Notes: generated by a model from the letters alone, not told the origin. A stretch of 64,000 bases of DNA from CAZDQL01 sp964507325 (GCA_964507325.1 CAZDQL010000003.1:1-64000); one strand, 5' to 3'; shown: positions 1-8,575, counted from the first letter of the stretch. Translations and numbers: made by a program.

Positions 1-965
1 CCAAGCACTTCGCATTTGCACTCGAGCTCGAGTTGGATGCCATCAGAGACACGTGGTATCCCGGATTCGTGGAGTCCAACAGCTCGGCGGGTCTCCACGG
101 GGCGGTGTTCGGCCTGACCTGCCGCGAGAGCATCACCGACACCTACCACGCCGTTCAGCACGGCTTCCCCTTCGACTTCACGCGCCGCTACGACCTGTTG
201 AGGCTCACCGCGCGCACCGGCAAAGGGCCGCTGGACGTGGAGGAACGGATCAGTCCCTTGGAGGGGCGCTCCTTCTCCTTCGATTGGGACGAGGAGGAGG
301 ACGTCTGGGTGCACACCCTCTTGGAGGAGCCCTACATCCCCCGCAACTTCTGGCTCGACCTCGAGGGGGATCGCGATCTCCTGGGTTGGCTGCCCAGTGA
401 GTACGAGGTGGAGGTGGGGGAGCGCTGGGAAGTGGACCCGTTGGTCCTGGCGGACACCCTGCTCCCCGAGATCCGGACCTTCGAGCTCCCCGCATTCGAA
501 TTCGACGTGAATCTGGAGGGGCCGATCCTCTCCTGGGCACCCTGGAGAGTGGCCGGTGTCTGGTGCCAGGGCATCGAGGGCACCGTCCGCGCCGAGTACA
601 CGAAGAAGCGGGAGGTGGCCGGCCGGACCCTGGCCGTGATTCCGTTGCGGGTGGACCTGCGCGGGGGCTTCGACAAGGGCATGCTCGAGATCGATCCGGA
701 GGATCTCGGGTATCCCAGGCAGCTCGGAGTGACCATCGCTGCCTCCACGCTCTGCGGCTGGACGTTCGAGGGCACGGGGGAGCTCTTGTGGGACCTGGAT
801 CGGGGGCACTTCCACTCCCTCGCGATCGAGGGCGAGGTCCACCTCGTGGTCGGCGCATACCTCAATTGGATGCTGGTCCAACTGACCGGAGGTCAGGGCC
901 ATGACGAGGAGTGGTCCGGGACGATCTCCCTCGAGGTCGGGTTGGGAGCGCTTTCTGTGGAGTGA
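1..965 (+). CDS. Exported protein of unknown function, tandem copy 1 (5' truncated by window edge)
   Basis: The reading frame is open from base 3 to the TGA at 963-965 and has no credible start, so the gene begins upstream of the window. About 320 residues are visible. It aligns without a net gap to the next gene at a constant offset of 1159 bp, and the two share the block VFGLTCRESITDTYHAV and the C-terminus LEVGLGALS. It is rich in Asp, Glu and Trp and predicted to be mostly beta strand. I recognise no catalytic motif and cannot assign a family. By analogy with copy 2 it is probably exported. Whether the two copies work together is unknown. Confidence 0.8.
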   Translation, partial: KHFAFALELELDAIRDTWYPGFVESNSSAGLHGAVFGLTCRESITDTYHAVQHGFPFDFTRRYDLLRLTARTGKGPLDVEERISPLEGRSFSFDWDEEEDVWVHTLLEEPYIPRNFWLDLEGDRDLLGWLPSEYEVEVGERWEVDPLVLADTLLPEIRTFELPAFEFDVNLEGPILSWAPWRVAGVWCQGIEGTVRAEYTKKREVAGRTLAVIPLRVDLRGGFDKGMLEIDPEDLGYPRQLGVTIAASTLCGWTFEGTGELLWDLDRGHFHSLAIEGEVHLVVGAYLNWMLVQLTGGQGHDEEWSGTISLEVGLGALSVE

Positions 966-1043
966 GTACTCGGCGCAGGGGCGATCATCCGCCGACCGCG
1001 GGAATCACCACCCGAGAGGGAATCGGCGTGCTAGCCTCCTCTC

Positions 1044-1053
1044 GGGAGGTGAT
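1044..1053 (+). promoter_or_regulatory. Ribosome binding site that fixes the GTG start at 1057
   Basis: GGGAGGTGAT is nearly complementary to the 3' end of 16S rRNA and lies 3-8 bases before GTG 1057. It decides between this start and upstream in-frame candidates. Confidence 0.6.
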
Positions 1054-1056
1054 CCC

Positions 1057-2124
1057 GTGATCCGCGCAGTCTTCGTGCCGGTCCTCGTCGTGTGGACCGC
1101 CGCTTCGCTCGCTCCGGCGGAGCGCCTCGACTTCCGCGCTCCCGAGGGGGTGCCGCTCGCCAAGCACTTCGCATTCGCGCTCGACCTCGAGCTGGATGCC
1201 AGCAGGGACGCGTGGGATGGGCCATTCGACAGTGGATCCGATCTGAAGAGCCATCCCATCGCCGTGTTCGGCCTGACCTGCCGCGAGAGCATCACCGACA
1301 CCTACCACGCCGTTCAGCACGGCTTCCCCTTCGACTTCACACGCCGCTACGACCTCCTGCGGCTCACCGCGCGCACCGGCGAGGGGCTGTTCGACGTAGA
1401 GGAACTGATCAGCCCCATCGAGGGGCGCACCTTCTCCTTCGATTGGAACGAAGAGGAGAACACTTGGGAGCACACCCTCGCGGGGGAACCCTACATCCCT
1501 CGTGACCGTTGGCGCGACCTGAAGGGGGATCGCGACCTGCTGGATTGGCTGCCCGGCACGTACGAGGTGCAGGTGGGGGAGCGTTGGGAGGTGGATCCGC
1601 TGATCCTGGCGGACACCCTGCTCCCCGAGATCGGGACCATCGATCTCCCCGCCCCCGAGTTCCGCTCGAACCTCGACGCGCCCATTCTTCGCTGGGCGCC
1701 TTGGAGAGCAATCCCGGTCTGGTGCCAGGGGCTCGAAGGTACCGTCCGCGCCGAGTACGAGGGGAAGCGCGAGGTGGAAGGGCGGACCCTGGCCTCGATT
1801 CCACTGCTGGTGGACCTCCGCGGGGGATTCGACGAGGGCGAGCTCGAGGTGGATCCGGAGGAGTACGGGTTCCTGGGTCTGGTCGGAACGGCCTTCTCGG
1901 CCTCGGCGGTCAGCGATTGGGCCTTCGAGGGCGAGGGGGAACTTCTGTGGGACCTGGACCAGGGGCATCTCCACTCTCTCGAGATCGAAGGTGAGGTCCA
2001 TCTCATGGTCGGTGCGTCCCTCACCTGGGCGTGGTACGAAGTAACTGGTGGTCAAGACCACGAGGAATGGTGGTCGGGGACGATCACCCTCGAGGTCGGG
2101 TTGGGAGCGCTTTCCGCCGAGTGA
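1057..2124 (+). CDS. Exported protein of unknown function, tandem copy 2
   Basis: 355 residues. I place the start at GTG 1057 because a strong Shine-Dalgarno sequence (GGGAGGTGAT, 1044-1053) lies just upstream and the first ~21 residues form a signal peptide (VIRAVFVPVLVVWTAASLAPA). A longer open frame from 901 overlaps copy 1 and lacks these signals. The mature part starts with a segment matching the visible start of copy 1. Between bases ~1263 and 1380 the two copies are almost identical in DNA, while flanking parts differ considerably, so recent duplication or gene conversion is likely. No family recognised. Its downstream neighbour is hemH, 64 bp away and probably transcribed separately. 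Confidence 0.85.
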   Translation: MIRAVFVPVLVVWTAASLAPAERLDFRAPEGVPLAKHFAFALDLELDASRDAWDGPFDSGSDLKSHPIAVFGLTCRESITDTYHAVQHGFPFDFTRRYDLLRLTARTGEGLFDVEELISPIEGRTFSFDWNEEENTWEHTLAGEPYIPRDRWRDLKGDRDLLDWLPGTYEVQVGERWEVDPLILADTLLPEIGTIDLPAPEFRSNLDAPILRWAPWRAIPVWCQGLEGTVRAEYEGKREVEGRTLASIPLLVDLRGGFDEGELEVDPEEYGFLGLVGTAFSASAVSDWAFEGEGELLWDLDQGHLHSLEIEGEVHLMVGASLTWAWYEVTGGQDHEEWWSGTITLEVGLGALSAE

Positions 2125-2188
2125 GTCCTCGGGGGCGGGGCGGCCCCACTTCCGTACCCCCCCCCTCACCGCGTAGCTTGTCTCTCCC

Positions 2189-3160
2189 ATGGCCGCGCAG
2201 CCTGAAGCCGTCCTCGTCAACCTCGGCACCCCCGCCGAGCCGACCGCCGAGGCGGTGCGCGCGTTCCTGCGCCAGTTCCTCAGCGACCCGCTGGTGGTCG
2301 ACAAGCCGCCGCGCTGGATCTGGATGGCGATCCTGCACGGGATCGTGCTGCGCAAGCGCCCACCCGTGGTGGCGGAGCTCTACCGCCAGATCTGGGGCGA
2401 CGAGGGCTCACCCCTGGCGGCCGGGACCTCCGCCATTGCCCGTGCCCTGGGGCAGGAGCTGGGGACCCGGGCGCGCGTCTCGATCGCCTACCGCTACGGC
2501 GAGCCCTCCCTGGCTTCGGTGATCGAGGAGGCCGCCGGCCGCGCCGAGCGGATCGTCGTGCTGCCCCTCTTCCCCCAGCCCACCGCTTCGACCACCGGGA
2601 CGATCGAACGCGAGGTGGAGCGCTGCGCGCGACGCCTGGGACTGGGGGAGCGCCTCACCCTGCGCAGGCTCGCGGCGGACGATCCCGCATACGTCACCGC
2701 CCTCGCGGGACGCCTCGCAGGGGCCATGCGCAACGCGGAGGAAGAGCCGGAGCACCTCCTGATCTCCTTCCACGGCATTCCGACGCGTGTCGACGCGCGG
2801 GAGGGGAATGCCTACTCCGCCGCCTGTCGCGCCACAGCCGACGCGCTTGTGCGCGCTCTGGATTGGCCGCGGGACGCCGCCACTCTCACCTACCAGTCGC
2901 GCTTCGGCCGCGAGCCGTGGCTCGGACCCTCGACCGAAGAACTCCTGCGCGAGCTCCCCGGTCGCGGAGTGTGCTCCCTGGCCGTGGTGACCCCCGGCTT
3001 CCTGACCGAGGGGCTGGAGACGATCGAGGAGATCGGAGAACGCGGCCGCGAGACCTTCTCGAGCGCGGGGGGCGGCTCCTACTTGCGCGTTCCAGTACCC
3101 GGGGATCACCCCCGCCTGGTCGAGGCGCTCGCGCAGCTCGCGCTCAAGAGCCCGGCGTGA
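2189..3160 (+). CDS. hemH: Ferrochelatase
   Basis: 323 residues, the usual length. Ferrochelatase inserts Fe2+ into protoporphyrin IX, the last step of the protoporphyrin-dependent heme route. The N-terminus carries the family start (AVLVNLGTPAEPTAEAVRAF), followed by the DPLVVDKP region and the conserved ISFHGIP motif with the metal-binding/catalytic histidine at about residue 195. The matching acidic partner region lies near the C-terminus (GLETIEEIGERGRE). ATG 2189 has no Shine-Dalgarno sequence; a TAGCTT box ends nine bases upstream, so translation may be leaderless or nearly so. The gene is 4 kb from the main heme operon and separated from it by opposing genes. Its last ten codons are duplicated near 4512. 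Confidence 0.95.
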   Translation: MAAQPEAVLVNLGTPAEPTAEAVRAFLRQFLSDPLVVDKPPRWIWMAILHGIVLRKRPPVVAELYRQIWGDEGSPLAAGTSAIARALGQELGTRARVSIAYRYGEPSLASVIEEAAGRAERIVVLPLFPQPTASTTGTIEREVERCARRLGLGERLTLRRLAADDPAYVTALAGRLAGAMRNAEEEPEHLLISFHGIPTRVDAREGNAYSAACRATADALVRALDWPRDAATLTYQSRFGREPWLGPSTEELLRELPGRGVCSLAVVTPGFLTEGLETIEEIGERGRETFSSAGGGSYLRVPVPGDHPRLVEALAQLALKSPA

Positions 3161-3259
3161 TCGTGAGGAGCTGATTCGCCTCCACGCCCTCGCGCGTGAC
3201 CACCGCTCCCCCCGGGCAGCGCACCACCACCCGATCCACCCGCTCCGCCTCCCCCAGGC
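3132..3259. repeat. Direct repeat, left copy (hemH 3' end plus ASPIC-gene 3' end)
   Basis: This ~128-bp segment recurs at 4512-4639 with a constant offset of 1380 bp and, by eye, about 90% identity (roughly 13 mismatches, no gaps). The left copy includes the last ten codons of the intact hemH and a remnant of the 3' end of the ASPIC/UnbV gene. The repeats flank the rhaT-like gene. Confidence 0.85.
3144..3259 (-). pseudogene. Remnant of the 3' end of an ASPIC/UnbV protein gene
   Basis: On the minus strand this encodes LGEAERVDRVVVRCPGGAV and then EANQLLTITPGS followed by a stop. It matches the C-terminus of the intact gene at 4524-6236 almost residue for residue. The similarity ends near 3259, so only about 38 codons of the parent remain. 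It overlaps the last codons of hemH on the opposite strand. Confidence 0.8.
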
Positions 3260-3265
3260 TCGCTA

Positions 3266-3403
3266 GAGGTCCTCGTCGTAGCGGTCTCTCTGATCCCGCT
3301 TGCCCTTGTTGTAGATTGCGAGAACTACGCGACCCGGCTGGTGCGCGAGCGCGGCCGCTACCCCCTAGAGTTGGGCGCATACGATCCGCCCGACCTGACC
3401 TGA
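3266..3403 (+). pseudogene. Possible 3' fragment of an unidentified gene
   Basis: An open frame beginning where the repeat ends runs to TGA 3401-3403. It encodes a hydrophobic stretch (EVLVVAVSLIPLALVV) and then a charged tail ending GRYPLELGAYDPPDLT. It has no start codon of its own and stops 15 bases before rhaT. It reads like the C-terminus of a membrane-anchored protein brought in with the rhaT segment. No family recognised; it could be chance. Confidence 0.3.
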
Positions 3404-3418
3404 GCCAAACCTGACCTG

Positions 3419-4474
3419 ATGATCGGAGTCCACCCCGTCCAGGGCGTACTGCTGCACTCCGTCGGTGCACTGTTCGCAGCGAGCTGCTACACGCCGCAGA
3501 AGAAGTGCAGACTCTGGGCGTGGGAGATCTACTGGATCTCACAGGCCACCTTCGCCTGGCTGATTCTGCCCATCCTCGGTGCGTTTCTGACCGTGCCGGA
3601 CTACCTCGGGCTGCTGGGTGAGATTCCGGGCGAGGTGATGCTGAGCTCGTTCGGCCTGGGTGCGCTGTACGGTACCGGTGGGTTGGCCTTCGGCCTCGCC
3701 ATCCGCTACATCGGCTTCTCGCTGACCTACTCCCTGGCCATCGGCATCTCCGCCGCCCTGGGGACCATCCTGCCGCTGTTCTGGACGCCGACCGACGGGT
3801 TCGTCCACAAGTACGACACGCTGTTCGACAGCCTCCCGGGCAACCTGGTCCTGTTCGGCATCGTGCTGGCGCTCGCCGGGATCTTCACCTGTGGCTGGGC
3901 CGGTGCGTTGCGCGAGCGCGGCAACCAAGGAGCCTTTGACTTTCGCCGCGGCATCCCGCTGGTGGTGGTCGCTGGTGTTCTCTCGGCCGTGTTCAACTTC
4001 GCCCTCCTCGCTGGCGAACCGCTGGCCGAGGCCGCGACCGAGAGGGGAACCAAGGAGCTCTTGTCCTGGAACGCGATCTACCCCTTCTCGCACGGCGGGG
4101 CGTGGGTCACGAACGTGCTCTGGTGCGTCTTTCTCATCCGGCGCAACCGCACCGCGGGGCAGTTTCTCCGTCTGCCCGGCGCCGGACGTAGCGGCCTGTC
4201 CTTCTACTACCTGATGGCGGTGGTCAGCGGCGCGTTCTGGTACTTCCAGTTCTTCTTCTACGGCATGGGCCACCAGAACCTCGGTGAGAAGTTCGGGTTC
4301 ACGAGCTGGGCCCTGCACATGTCGATGCTGATCCTCTTCAGCAACATCTACGGCAAGCTGTTCCGCGAATGGGAGGGAGCCAACCCACTGCCCCGCCGTG
4401 TCGTGCACGTTGGCATGCTGATGATCGTGATCGCGACGCTGATCATCACCAGGGGGAACTACCTCGGCGAGTGA
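3419..4474 (+). CDS. rhaT: L-rhamnose/H+ symporter family permease (RhaT-like)
   Basis: 351 residues with about ten transmembrane helices, matching the family length. The start resembles E. coli RhaT (GVLLHSVGALFAASCYTP, then the KK..WAWEIYW pattern), and the C-terminal half keeps FWYFQFFFYGMGHQ and SWALHMSMLILFSNIYGK, both typical of RhaT. RhaT proteins import L-rhamnose or related sugars with a proton across the inner membrane. No other rhamnose gene is nearby, so the substrate is inferred from family only. The gene sits between two ~128-bp direct repeats (3132-3259 and 4512-4639), suggesting it arrived at this locus by insertion or duplication. No clear Shine-Dalgarno sequence precedes ATG 3419. 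Confidence 0.88.
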   Translation: MIGVHPVQGVLLHSVGALFAASCYTPQKKCRLWAWEIYWISQATFAWLILPILGAFLTVPDYLGLLGEIPGEVMLSSFGLGALYGTGGLAFGLAIRYIGFSLTYSLAIGISAALGTILPLFWTPTDGFVHKYDTLFDSLPGNLVLFGIVLALAGIFTCGWAGALRERGNQGAFDFRRGIPLVVVAGVLSAVFNFALLAGEPLAEAATERGTKELLSWNAIYPFSHGGAWVTNVLWCVFLIRRNRTAGQFLRLPGAGRSGLSFYYLMAVVSGAFWYFQFFFYGMGHQNLGEKFGFTSWALHMSMLILFSNIYGKLFREWEGANPLPRRVVHVGMLMIVIATLIITRGNYLGE

Positions 4475-4511
4475 GCCACCGCCGCGCCCGGCGGTCGGTC
4501 ACTCCTCTTCA

Positions 4512-4639
4512 CGCAGCTCGCGTTCAGGAGCCCGGCGTGATCGTGAGGAGTTGATTCGCCTCCACGTCCTCGCGCGTGACCACCGTCCCTCCCGGGAAGC
4601 GCACCACCACGCGATCCACCCGTGCCGCCTCCCCCAAGC
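4512..4639. repeat. Direct repeat, right copy
   Basis: Counterpart of 3132-3259. On the plus strand, positions 4512-4539 still read as the hemH C-terminus (QLAFRSPA and stop, against QLALKSPA in hemH) but are detached from any hemH. On the minus strand the repeat is the genuine C-terminus of the intact ASPIC gene. Confidence 0.85.
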
Positions 4640-6236
4640 CGAAGTGCAGGCGCGGAGTGTGGACCGACATGTAGGAGTCGCCGCTGGCGAGGTCCCGACT
4701 CATCGTGCGTTCACCCACCTCGAGGGTGACCACCGACCCGATCGCCGTGCCCTCGCCGGGGGGGACCTCGCAGGCCACCGCCAGCCAATTGCCACGCCGC
4801 GAGTCGTTGCGCAGGAGGCTCGGCGGCCGGTCGAGGTGCGTGATCAGGAGGTCCAGGTCGCCGTCGTTGTCGTAGTCCCCCGCCGCGAGGCCGCGGCTCG
4901 AGTACACCTGCTGGAATCCCGGCCCCGCTTCGCCGGTGACGTTCTTGAAGCGCGCCTTGCCGGTGTTCTCGAACAGGATGTTGAGCTGGGCGTAGGTCTG
5001 CCCCACCTCCGGATGGGCGTCGACCTGGGGATAGATGTGGCCGTTGGCCAGCACCAGATCCAGGTCCCCGTCGCAGTCCAGGTCCAAGAAAGCGGTGCCC
5101 CAGGAGAGGGAGCGCCGGGTCGCCATCCCCACCCCCCGGGCGGCGCTCACGTCGCGGTAGAAGCCGCGGTCGCTGCACTCGTAGAGGGTGCTGAAGTCCT
5201 CCGAGAAGTTGGTGACGAAGATGTCGATGTCCCCGTCCCCCCCCAGGTCGCCGACCGCCACGCCCATCCCCGCCTGGGCGGCGCCGTTGGCGTCGAGGGC
5301 CGCCCCCGACCAGAGCCCCACCTCGCGGAACACCCCGTCCCCCCCGTTGCGGTAGAGGTAGTTGGCGTCCGAGTCGTTGGCGACGTAGAGGTCCTGGTCC
5401 CCGTCGCCGTCGTAGTCCATCGACCGCACCGCGAACCCGAACCCCAGGGTGTGATCGATCAGCCCGGCCTCCTCGGTGGCCTCGGTGAACTTCCCCCGGC
5501 CGTCGGAGAGGAAGAAGTGGTCGCGCGCCCCGTTGAGGCCGAAGGGCCCGAAGGCCACCTGCTCGACCCCCTTCCAGCTCAGGCTGCGCTCGGCTGCCAG
5601 GACCTCCTCCATGGTGCAGTCGATGTAGCCCGCCACGTAGAGGTCCAAATCGCCGTCGCCGTCGGCGTCGAAGAGGGCCGCGCCGGTGTTCCAGCCGGGG
5701 CACTCGATCCCCGCCTCGGCGGCGACGTTCTCGAAGGTGCCGTCGCCCCGGTTGCGGTACAGGATCGTGGGGCCGAAGTGGGTGACCAGGATGTCCGGCC
5801 AGCCGTCGGCGTCGTAGTCGGCGACGCACACCCCGCTGCCCCAGTCGCCGTTGCCGCCGACTCCCGCCTGGGCGGTGACCTCCTCGAAGGTGCCGTCCCC
5901 GCGGTTGTGGTAGAGCGCGTTGGGGCCGCGCTCCACCACCTCGCTCCCCTCCAGCTTCCAGCAGTTGACCACGAAGGCGTCCAACCACCCGTCGCGGTCG
6001 TAGTCGAGCCAGGCCGCGCCGGTCCCCGCGGAGTCGAGCAGGTGGTCCTTGCCGGGGCGGCCGCCGTGGGTCACGACGGTCAGGCCCGCTTCGGGGGCGA
6101 CGTCGACGAAGTGCCAGGACACCGCCTCGGGGACGGCGGCCTCGCTCGCCTCGGGGACCGCGTCCTCGTGCGTCTCGGAGCAGCCGGCCAGGGCCGCCGC
6201 CAGGGCGACCCAGCCGAGTCGGGGGGCCCGGGTCAA
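4524..6236 (-). CDS. FG-GAP repeat / ASPIC-UnbV lipoprotein
   Basis: About 570 residues from TTG 6236, whose TTGA overlaps the stop of the upstream gene; a longer frame runs back to 6281. The chosen start gives a lipoprotein signal peptide with lipobox LAGC, so the protein is probably exported and lipid anchored. Seven FG-GAP-like calcium-binding repeats follow (for example DYDRDGWLDAFVV, DADGDGDLDLYVAGY, DYDNDGDLDLLITH), forming an integrin-alpha-like propeller. The C-terminus is an ASPIC/UnbV domain (GSVVTLEVG through PRLHFGLGEAARVDRVVVR). The family is common in Planctomycetota and related phyla; its function is unknown, with binding or adhesion inferred from the fold. It is co-transcribed with the gene at 6233-6793. 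Confidence 0.9.
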   Translation of the reverse strand: MTRAPRLGWVALAAALAGCSETHEDAVPEASEAAVPEAVSWHFVDVAPEAGLTVVTHGGRPGKDHLLDSAGTGAAWLDYDRDGWLDAFVVNCWKLEGSEVVERGPNALYHNRGDGTFEEVTAQAGVGGNGDWGSGVCVADYDADGWPDILVTHFGPTILYRNRGDGTFENVAAEAGIECPGWNTGAALFDADGDGDLDLYVAGYIDCTMEEVLAAERSLSWKGVEQVAFGPFGLNGARDHFFLSDGRGKFTEATEEAGLIDHTLGFGFAVRSMDYDGDGDQDLYVANDSDANYLYRNGGDGVFREVGLWSGAALDANGAAQAGMGVAVGDLGGDGDIDIFVTNFSEDFSTLYECSDRGFYRDVSAARGVGMATRRSLSWGTAFLDLDCDGDLDLVLANGHIYPQVDAHPEVGQTYAQLNILFENTGKARFKNVTGEAGPGFQQVYSSRGLAAGDYDNDGDLDLLITHLDRPPSLLRNDSRRGNWLAVACEVPPGEGTAIGSVVTLEVGERTMSRDLASGDSYMSVHTPRLHFGLGEAARVDRVVVRFPGGTVVTREDVEANQLLTITPGS

Positions 6237-6793
6237 CGCTCGCTGACCAGGGCGTTGTACTGCTTCGCCACCGTTTGCCACTGGGCGTCCAGGGCCGCCG
6301 CAGTGGGCTTGCCCCCCAGTTGGGCGATGTTGCGCGCCGCGGTCAGGAATTCCTTCTTGGCCGCGCGGGTGACGATGACGAAGCCCTCTTCGTAGATCCC
6401 CTGCTCCTCGCCGGCGGCGTTGTGGTGGTGACCTCCTTCGAGCAGGCGCTTGCGGATCGCGGCCACCGAAGCGTCCCCCTCACCGCCGAGCTGCGCCACC
6501 AGATCGGCCAGGGTCTCCATCGACTGGGTCACGTCGCGCCCTGCATCGATATCCTCCTTGGCGCGGCGGCAGATCCCGTTGGCGTGCGAGTAGGTGGAGG
6601 CCAGGATCGCCTGCACCAGGTTCGACTCCGTCTCCTTCACCGAGAGGATCGTCGTGGCCAGGCTGTCGTAGCAGCGGACCAGCTCCACGGGGGTGGTGCC
6701 GCCGCGCTGGGCGGTGAGACGGGGGAAGGTGAGGCTGAGGCTGACCGCAGCCAGGCCGAGGGCGGAAAGGACGAACAGGCGCTTCGAACGCAT
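6233..6793 (-). CDS. Small exported protein of unknown function
   Basis: 186 residues. The N-terminus (MRSKRLFVLSALGLAAVSLSL) is a signal peptide with likely cleavage after LTAQ. The mature protein is predicted helical, with a histidine cluster (EGGHHHN) near the middle. A GAGGAGATCC sequence upstream of ATG 6793 is a plausible ribosome binding site. The stop overlaps the start of the ASPIC lipoprotein gene, so the two are coupled and may act together in the periplasm or on the surface. No family recognised. Confidence 0.75.
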   Translation of the reverse strand: MRSKRLFVLSALGLAAVSLSLTFPRLTAQRGGTTPVELVRCYDSLATTILSVKETESNLVQAILASTYSHANGICRRAKEDIDAGRDVTQSMETLADLVAQLGGEGDASVAAIRKRLLEGGHHHNAAGEEQGIYEEGFVIVTRAAKKEFLTAARNIAQLGGKPTAAALDAQWQTVAKQYNALVSER

Positions 6794-7225
6794 CGGAGGA
6801 TCTCCTCAGGTTGGAATGGGTAGGGAAGGGTGCTTCTCCGGCTCGATAAGCCTATCAGCCCACTGGGTGAAGTGGGCAGGGCCCAGCGCCGGTCGAATGC
6901 GCGGCCTCGAGACTCCCTGAACTGCCCCCCTTCCGTGTGCATCCGGCCGTCGACGCCTCGCCGACCGCGTCCGGAGCCCACGCTCAGGACCCCCAGAGCC
7001 TCAGTTCGCCCGGAGCCCTTGCATCACTCCGTCGGTAGGGCCTGCGCCAGGGGGAGGGTCCTCCAAGTCCTTTGGGGCCAAGAGGCTACGACGAGCAGTC
7101 TCGCGAGAAGCACATCGAAGGGAGGCAGTTCAGCAACTTCTCGTCTCCCATGACGCTGCTGTGACAAGTCGAACCGCTGAAGGCCCTATTCCCTGCGCCG
7201 TCCGCTCGATCGCGAGGGACGTCCC
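6794..7225. other. Divergent intergenic region upstream of the heme operon
   Basis: 432 bp between the divergent small exported protein gene and hemA. It must hold promoters for both directions, including the main promoter of the heme operon. I could not pick out a convincing -35/-10 pair, operator palindrome or riboswitch by eye. A purine-rich ribosome binding site (GAGGGACG, 7213-7220) precedes hemA ATG 7226. No coding potential is supported. Confidence 0.5.
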
Positions 7226-8575
7226 ATGGACCGCATCGGAGTCGTCGGGCTCGACTGGCGGCGGGGAGGGCCTTCGGCCCTGGCCCGTTTCAGTTTGCCA
7301 GCCGCAGAGCGACCGCAGCGCATCGCCGACCTGGCGCGCGCTGCGGGCGCGCGGGAGCTCGTCTACATCGCCACCTGCAACCGGGTCGAGATCGCCTTCG
7401 TCACGGAGGCCGGAGCCGAGGTGGCCCAGTACCGCCGGCGCTTCTTCGCCGAGCTCGCCGGACGCGAGCCGGAGGCGGGGGAGGCCGAGCGCGTGCTGCG
7501 CGCCTGGGCCGGGGAGGGTGCCGCCGAGCACCTCTTCCTGGTCGCCGCCGGTTTGGATTCGGCCCGCATCGGTGAGACGGAAATCACCGGGCAGGTGCGC
7601 GAGGCGGCGGAGCTCTCCCGCCGACTCGGGTTGCTGGGCAAGCGTCTGGGACCTCTCTTCGTGGAGGCGATCAAGCTGGCACGGCGAGCGCGCGAGCGCA
7701 CCAAGCTCGGCCAGGGACGCACGTCCCTGGCCGAGATCGCCCTCGATCACGTCCGGGGGCGTTTGGGGCGCGCAGCGGGTCCGGTGGCGCTCCTCGGAGT
7801 GTCGGCGATGACGCGCCGCTGCGGGGTCTCCCTCGCTGAAGAGGGGACGCCGCTCCTGGTCGTCAATCGCAGCCTCGAGCCCGCCCGCGCCCTGTGTGGG
7901 GAGCTGGGCGGCGACTCCAGTGCCGTTGCGCTGGAGGAGTTCCGCCTCTCCCCACCGCCCCTGGCGGCGCTCGTCTCCGCGACGGGCGCCCCGGGGACGA
8001 TCCTCGGCCGCGAGGAGCTGGCCCGCATCGCGGGCGCCTGCGGCTGCGAGCCTCTCCCCCTGCTCGTCGACCTGGCGCTGCCCCCCGACGTGGATCGCGC
8101 CGCGGCCCGCGGGTTGGGATTCCCACGGGTGGGGATGGAGGAGATCCTCGCCACCGCCGAGGAGAGCCGCGGCCACCGCGTGCTCGAGGTGAGGGAGGCG
8201 CGCGTCCTGATCGACGAGGCCCTGGAGCGCATCGATCGGCTCATGGGCCAGCGCAGCGTGGATGGGGCCATCTCCGCCCTGCGCGAGCAGTTCCAGACCA
8301 CCGCCCACACCCAGGTCGAGCACCTCCTGCGCCGCGAGTTCGGCGAGCTCGACCCGCGCCGCCGCGACCTCCTGCGCCGCTTCGCCTCCCGCCTGGCGGC
8401 GCACTTCGCCCACCTCCCCTCCACCGGCCTGCGGGAGCTGGCCCTGGCCCACGGGCCCGAGGCGATCCGCCCCTTCTTCGCCCGCGCGGAGGGGGACCTG
8501 GCCCAGGAGCTCGACGCCGCCCGCGAAGCGGGTGACCTATTCGGCTCAATCGCGGATACTTCCGGCGAGGAATGA
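7226..8575 (+). CDS. hemA: Glutamyl-tRNA reductase
   Basis: 449 residues. It reduces glutamyl-tRNA(Glu) to glutamate-1-semialdehyde with NADPH, the committed step of the C5 tetrapyrrole pathway. The catalytic cysteine sits in YIATCNRVEI (Cys51). The recognition region GLDSARIGETEITGQV is conserved, and a helical C-terminal dimerisation domain follows. The nucleotide-binding loop reads LLGVSAMTRR where E. coli has GAGETI, so the second glycine of the Rossmann motif is replaced. It is the first gene of the operon, and its stop overlaps the hemC start (ATGA). As first gene and first enzyme it is the natural control point. Confidence 0.95.
   Translation: MDRIGVVGLDWRRGGPSALARFSLPAAERPQRIADLARAAGARELVYIATCNRVEIAFVTEAGAEVAQYRRRFFAELAGREPEAGEAERVLRAWAGEGAAEHLFLVAAGLDSARIGETEITGQVREAAELSRRLGLLGKRLGPLFVEAIKLARRARERTKLGQGRTSLAEIALDHVRGRLGRAAGPVALLGVSAMTRRCGVSLAEEGTPLLVVNRSLEPARALCGELGGDSSAVALEEFRLSPPPLAALVSATGAPGTILGREELARIAGACGCEPLPLLVDLALPPDVDRAAARGLGFPRVGMEEILATAEESRGHRVLEVREARVLIDEALERIDRLMGQRSVDGAISALREQFQTTAHTQVEHLLRREFGELDPRRRDLLRRFASRLAAHFAHLPSTGLRELALAHGPEAIRPFFARAEGDLAQELDAAREAGDLFGSIADTSGEE

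Noticed and set aside
4680..6060. Periodic sequence that at first resembles a repeat array
   Set aside because: Caused by the repeated aspartate-rich FG-GAP motif of a coding gene; spacing and sequence are not CRISPR-like.
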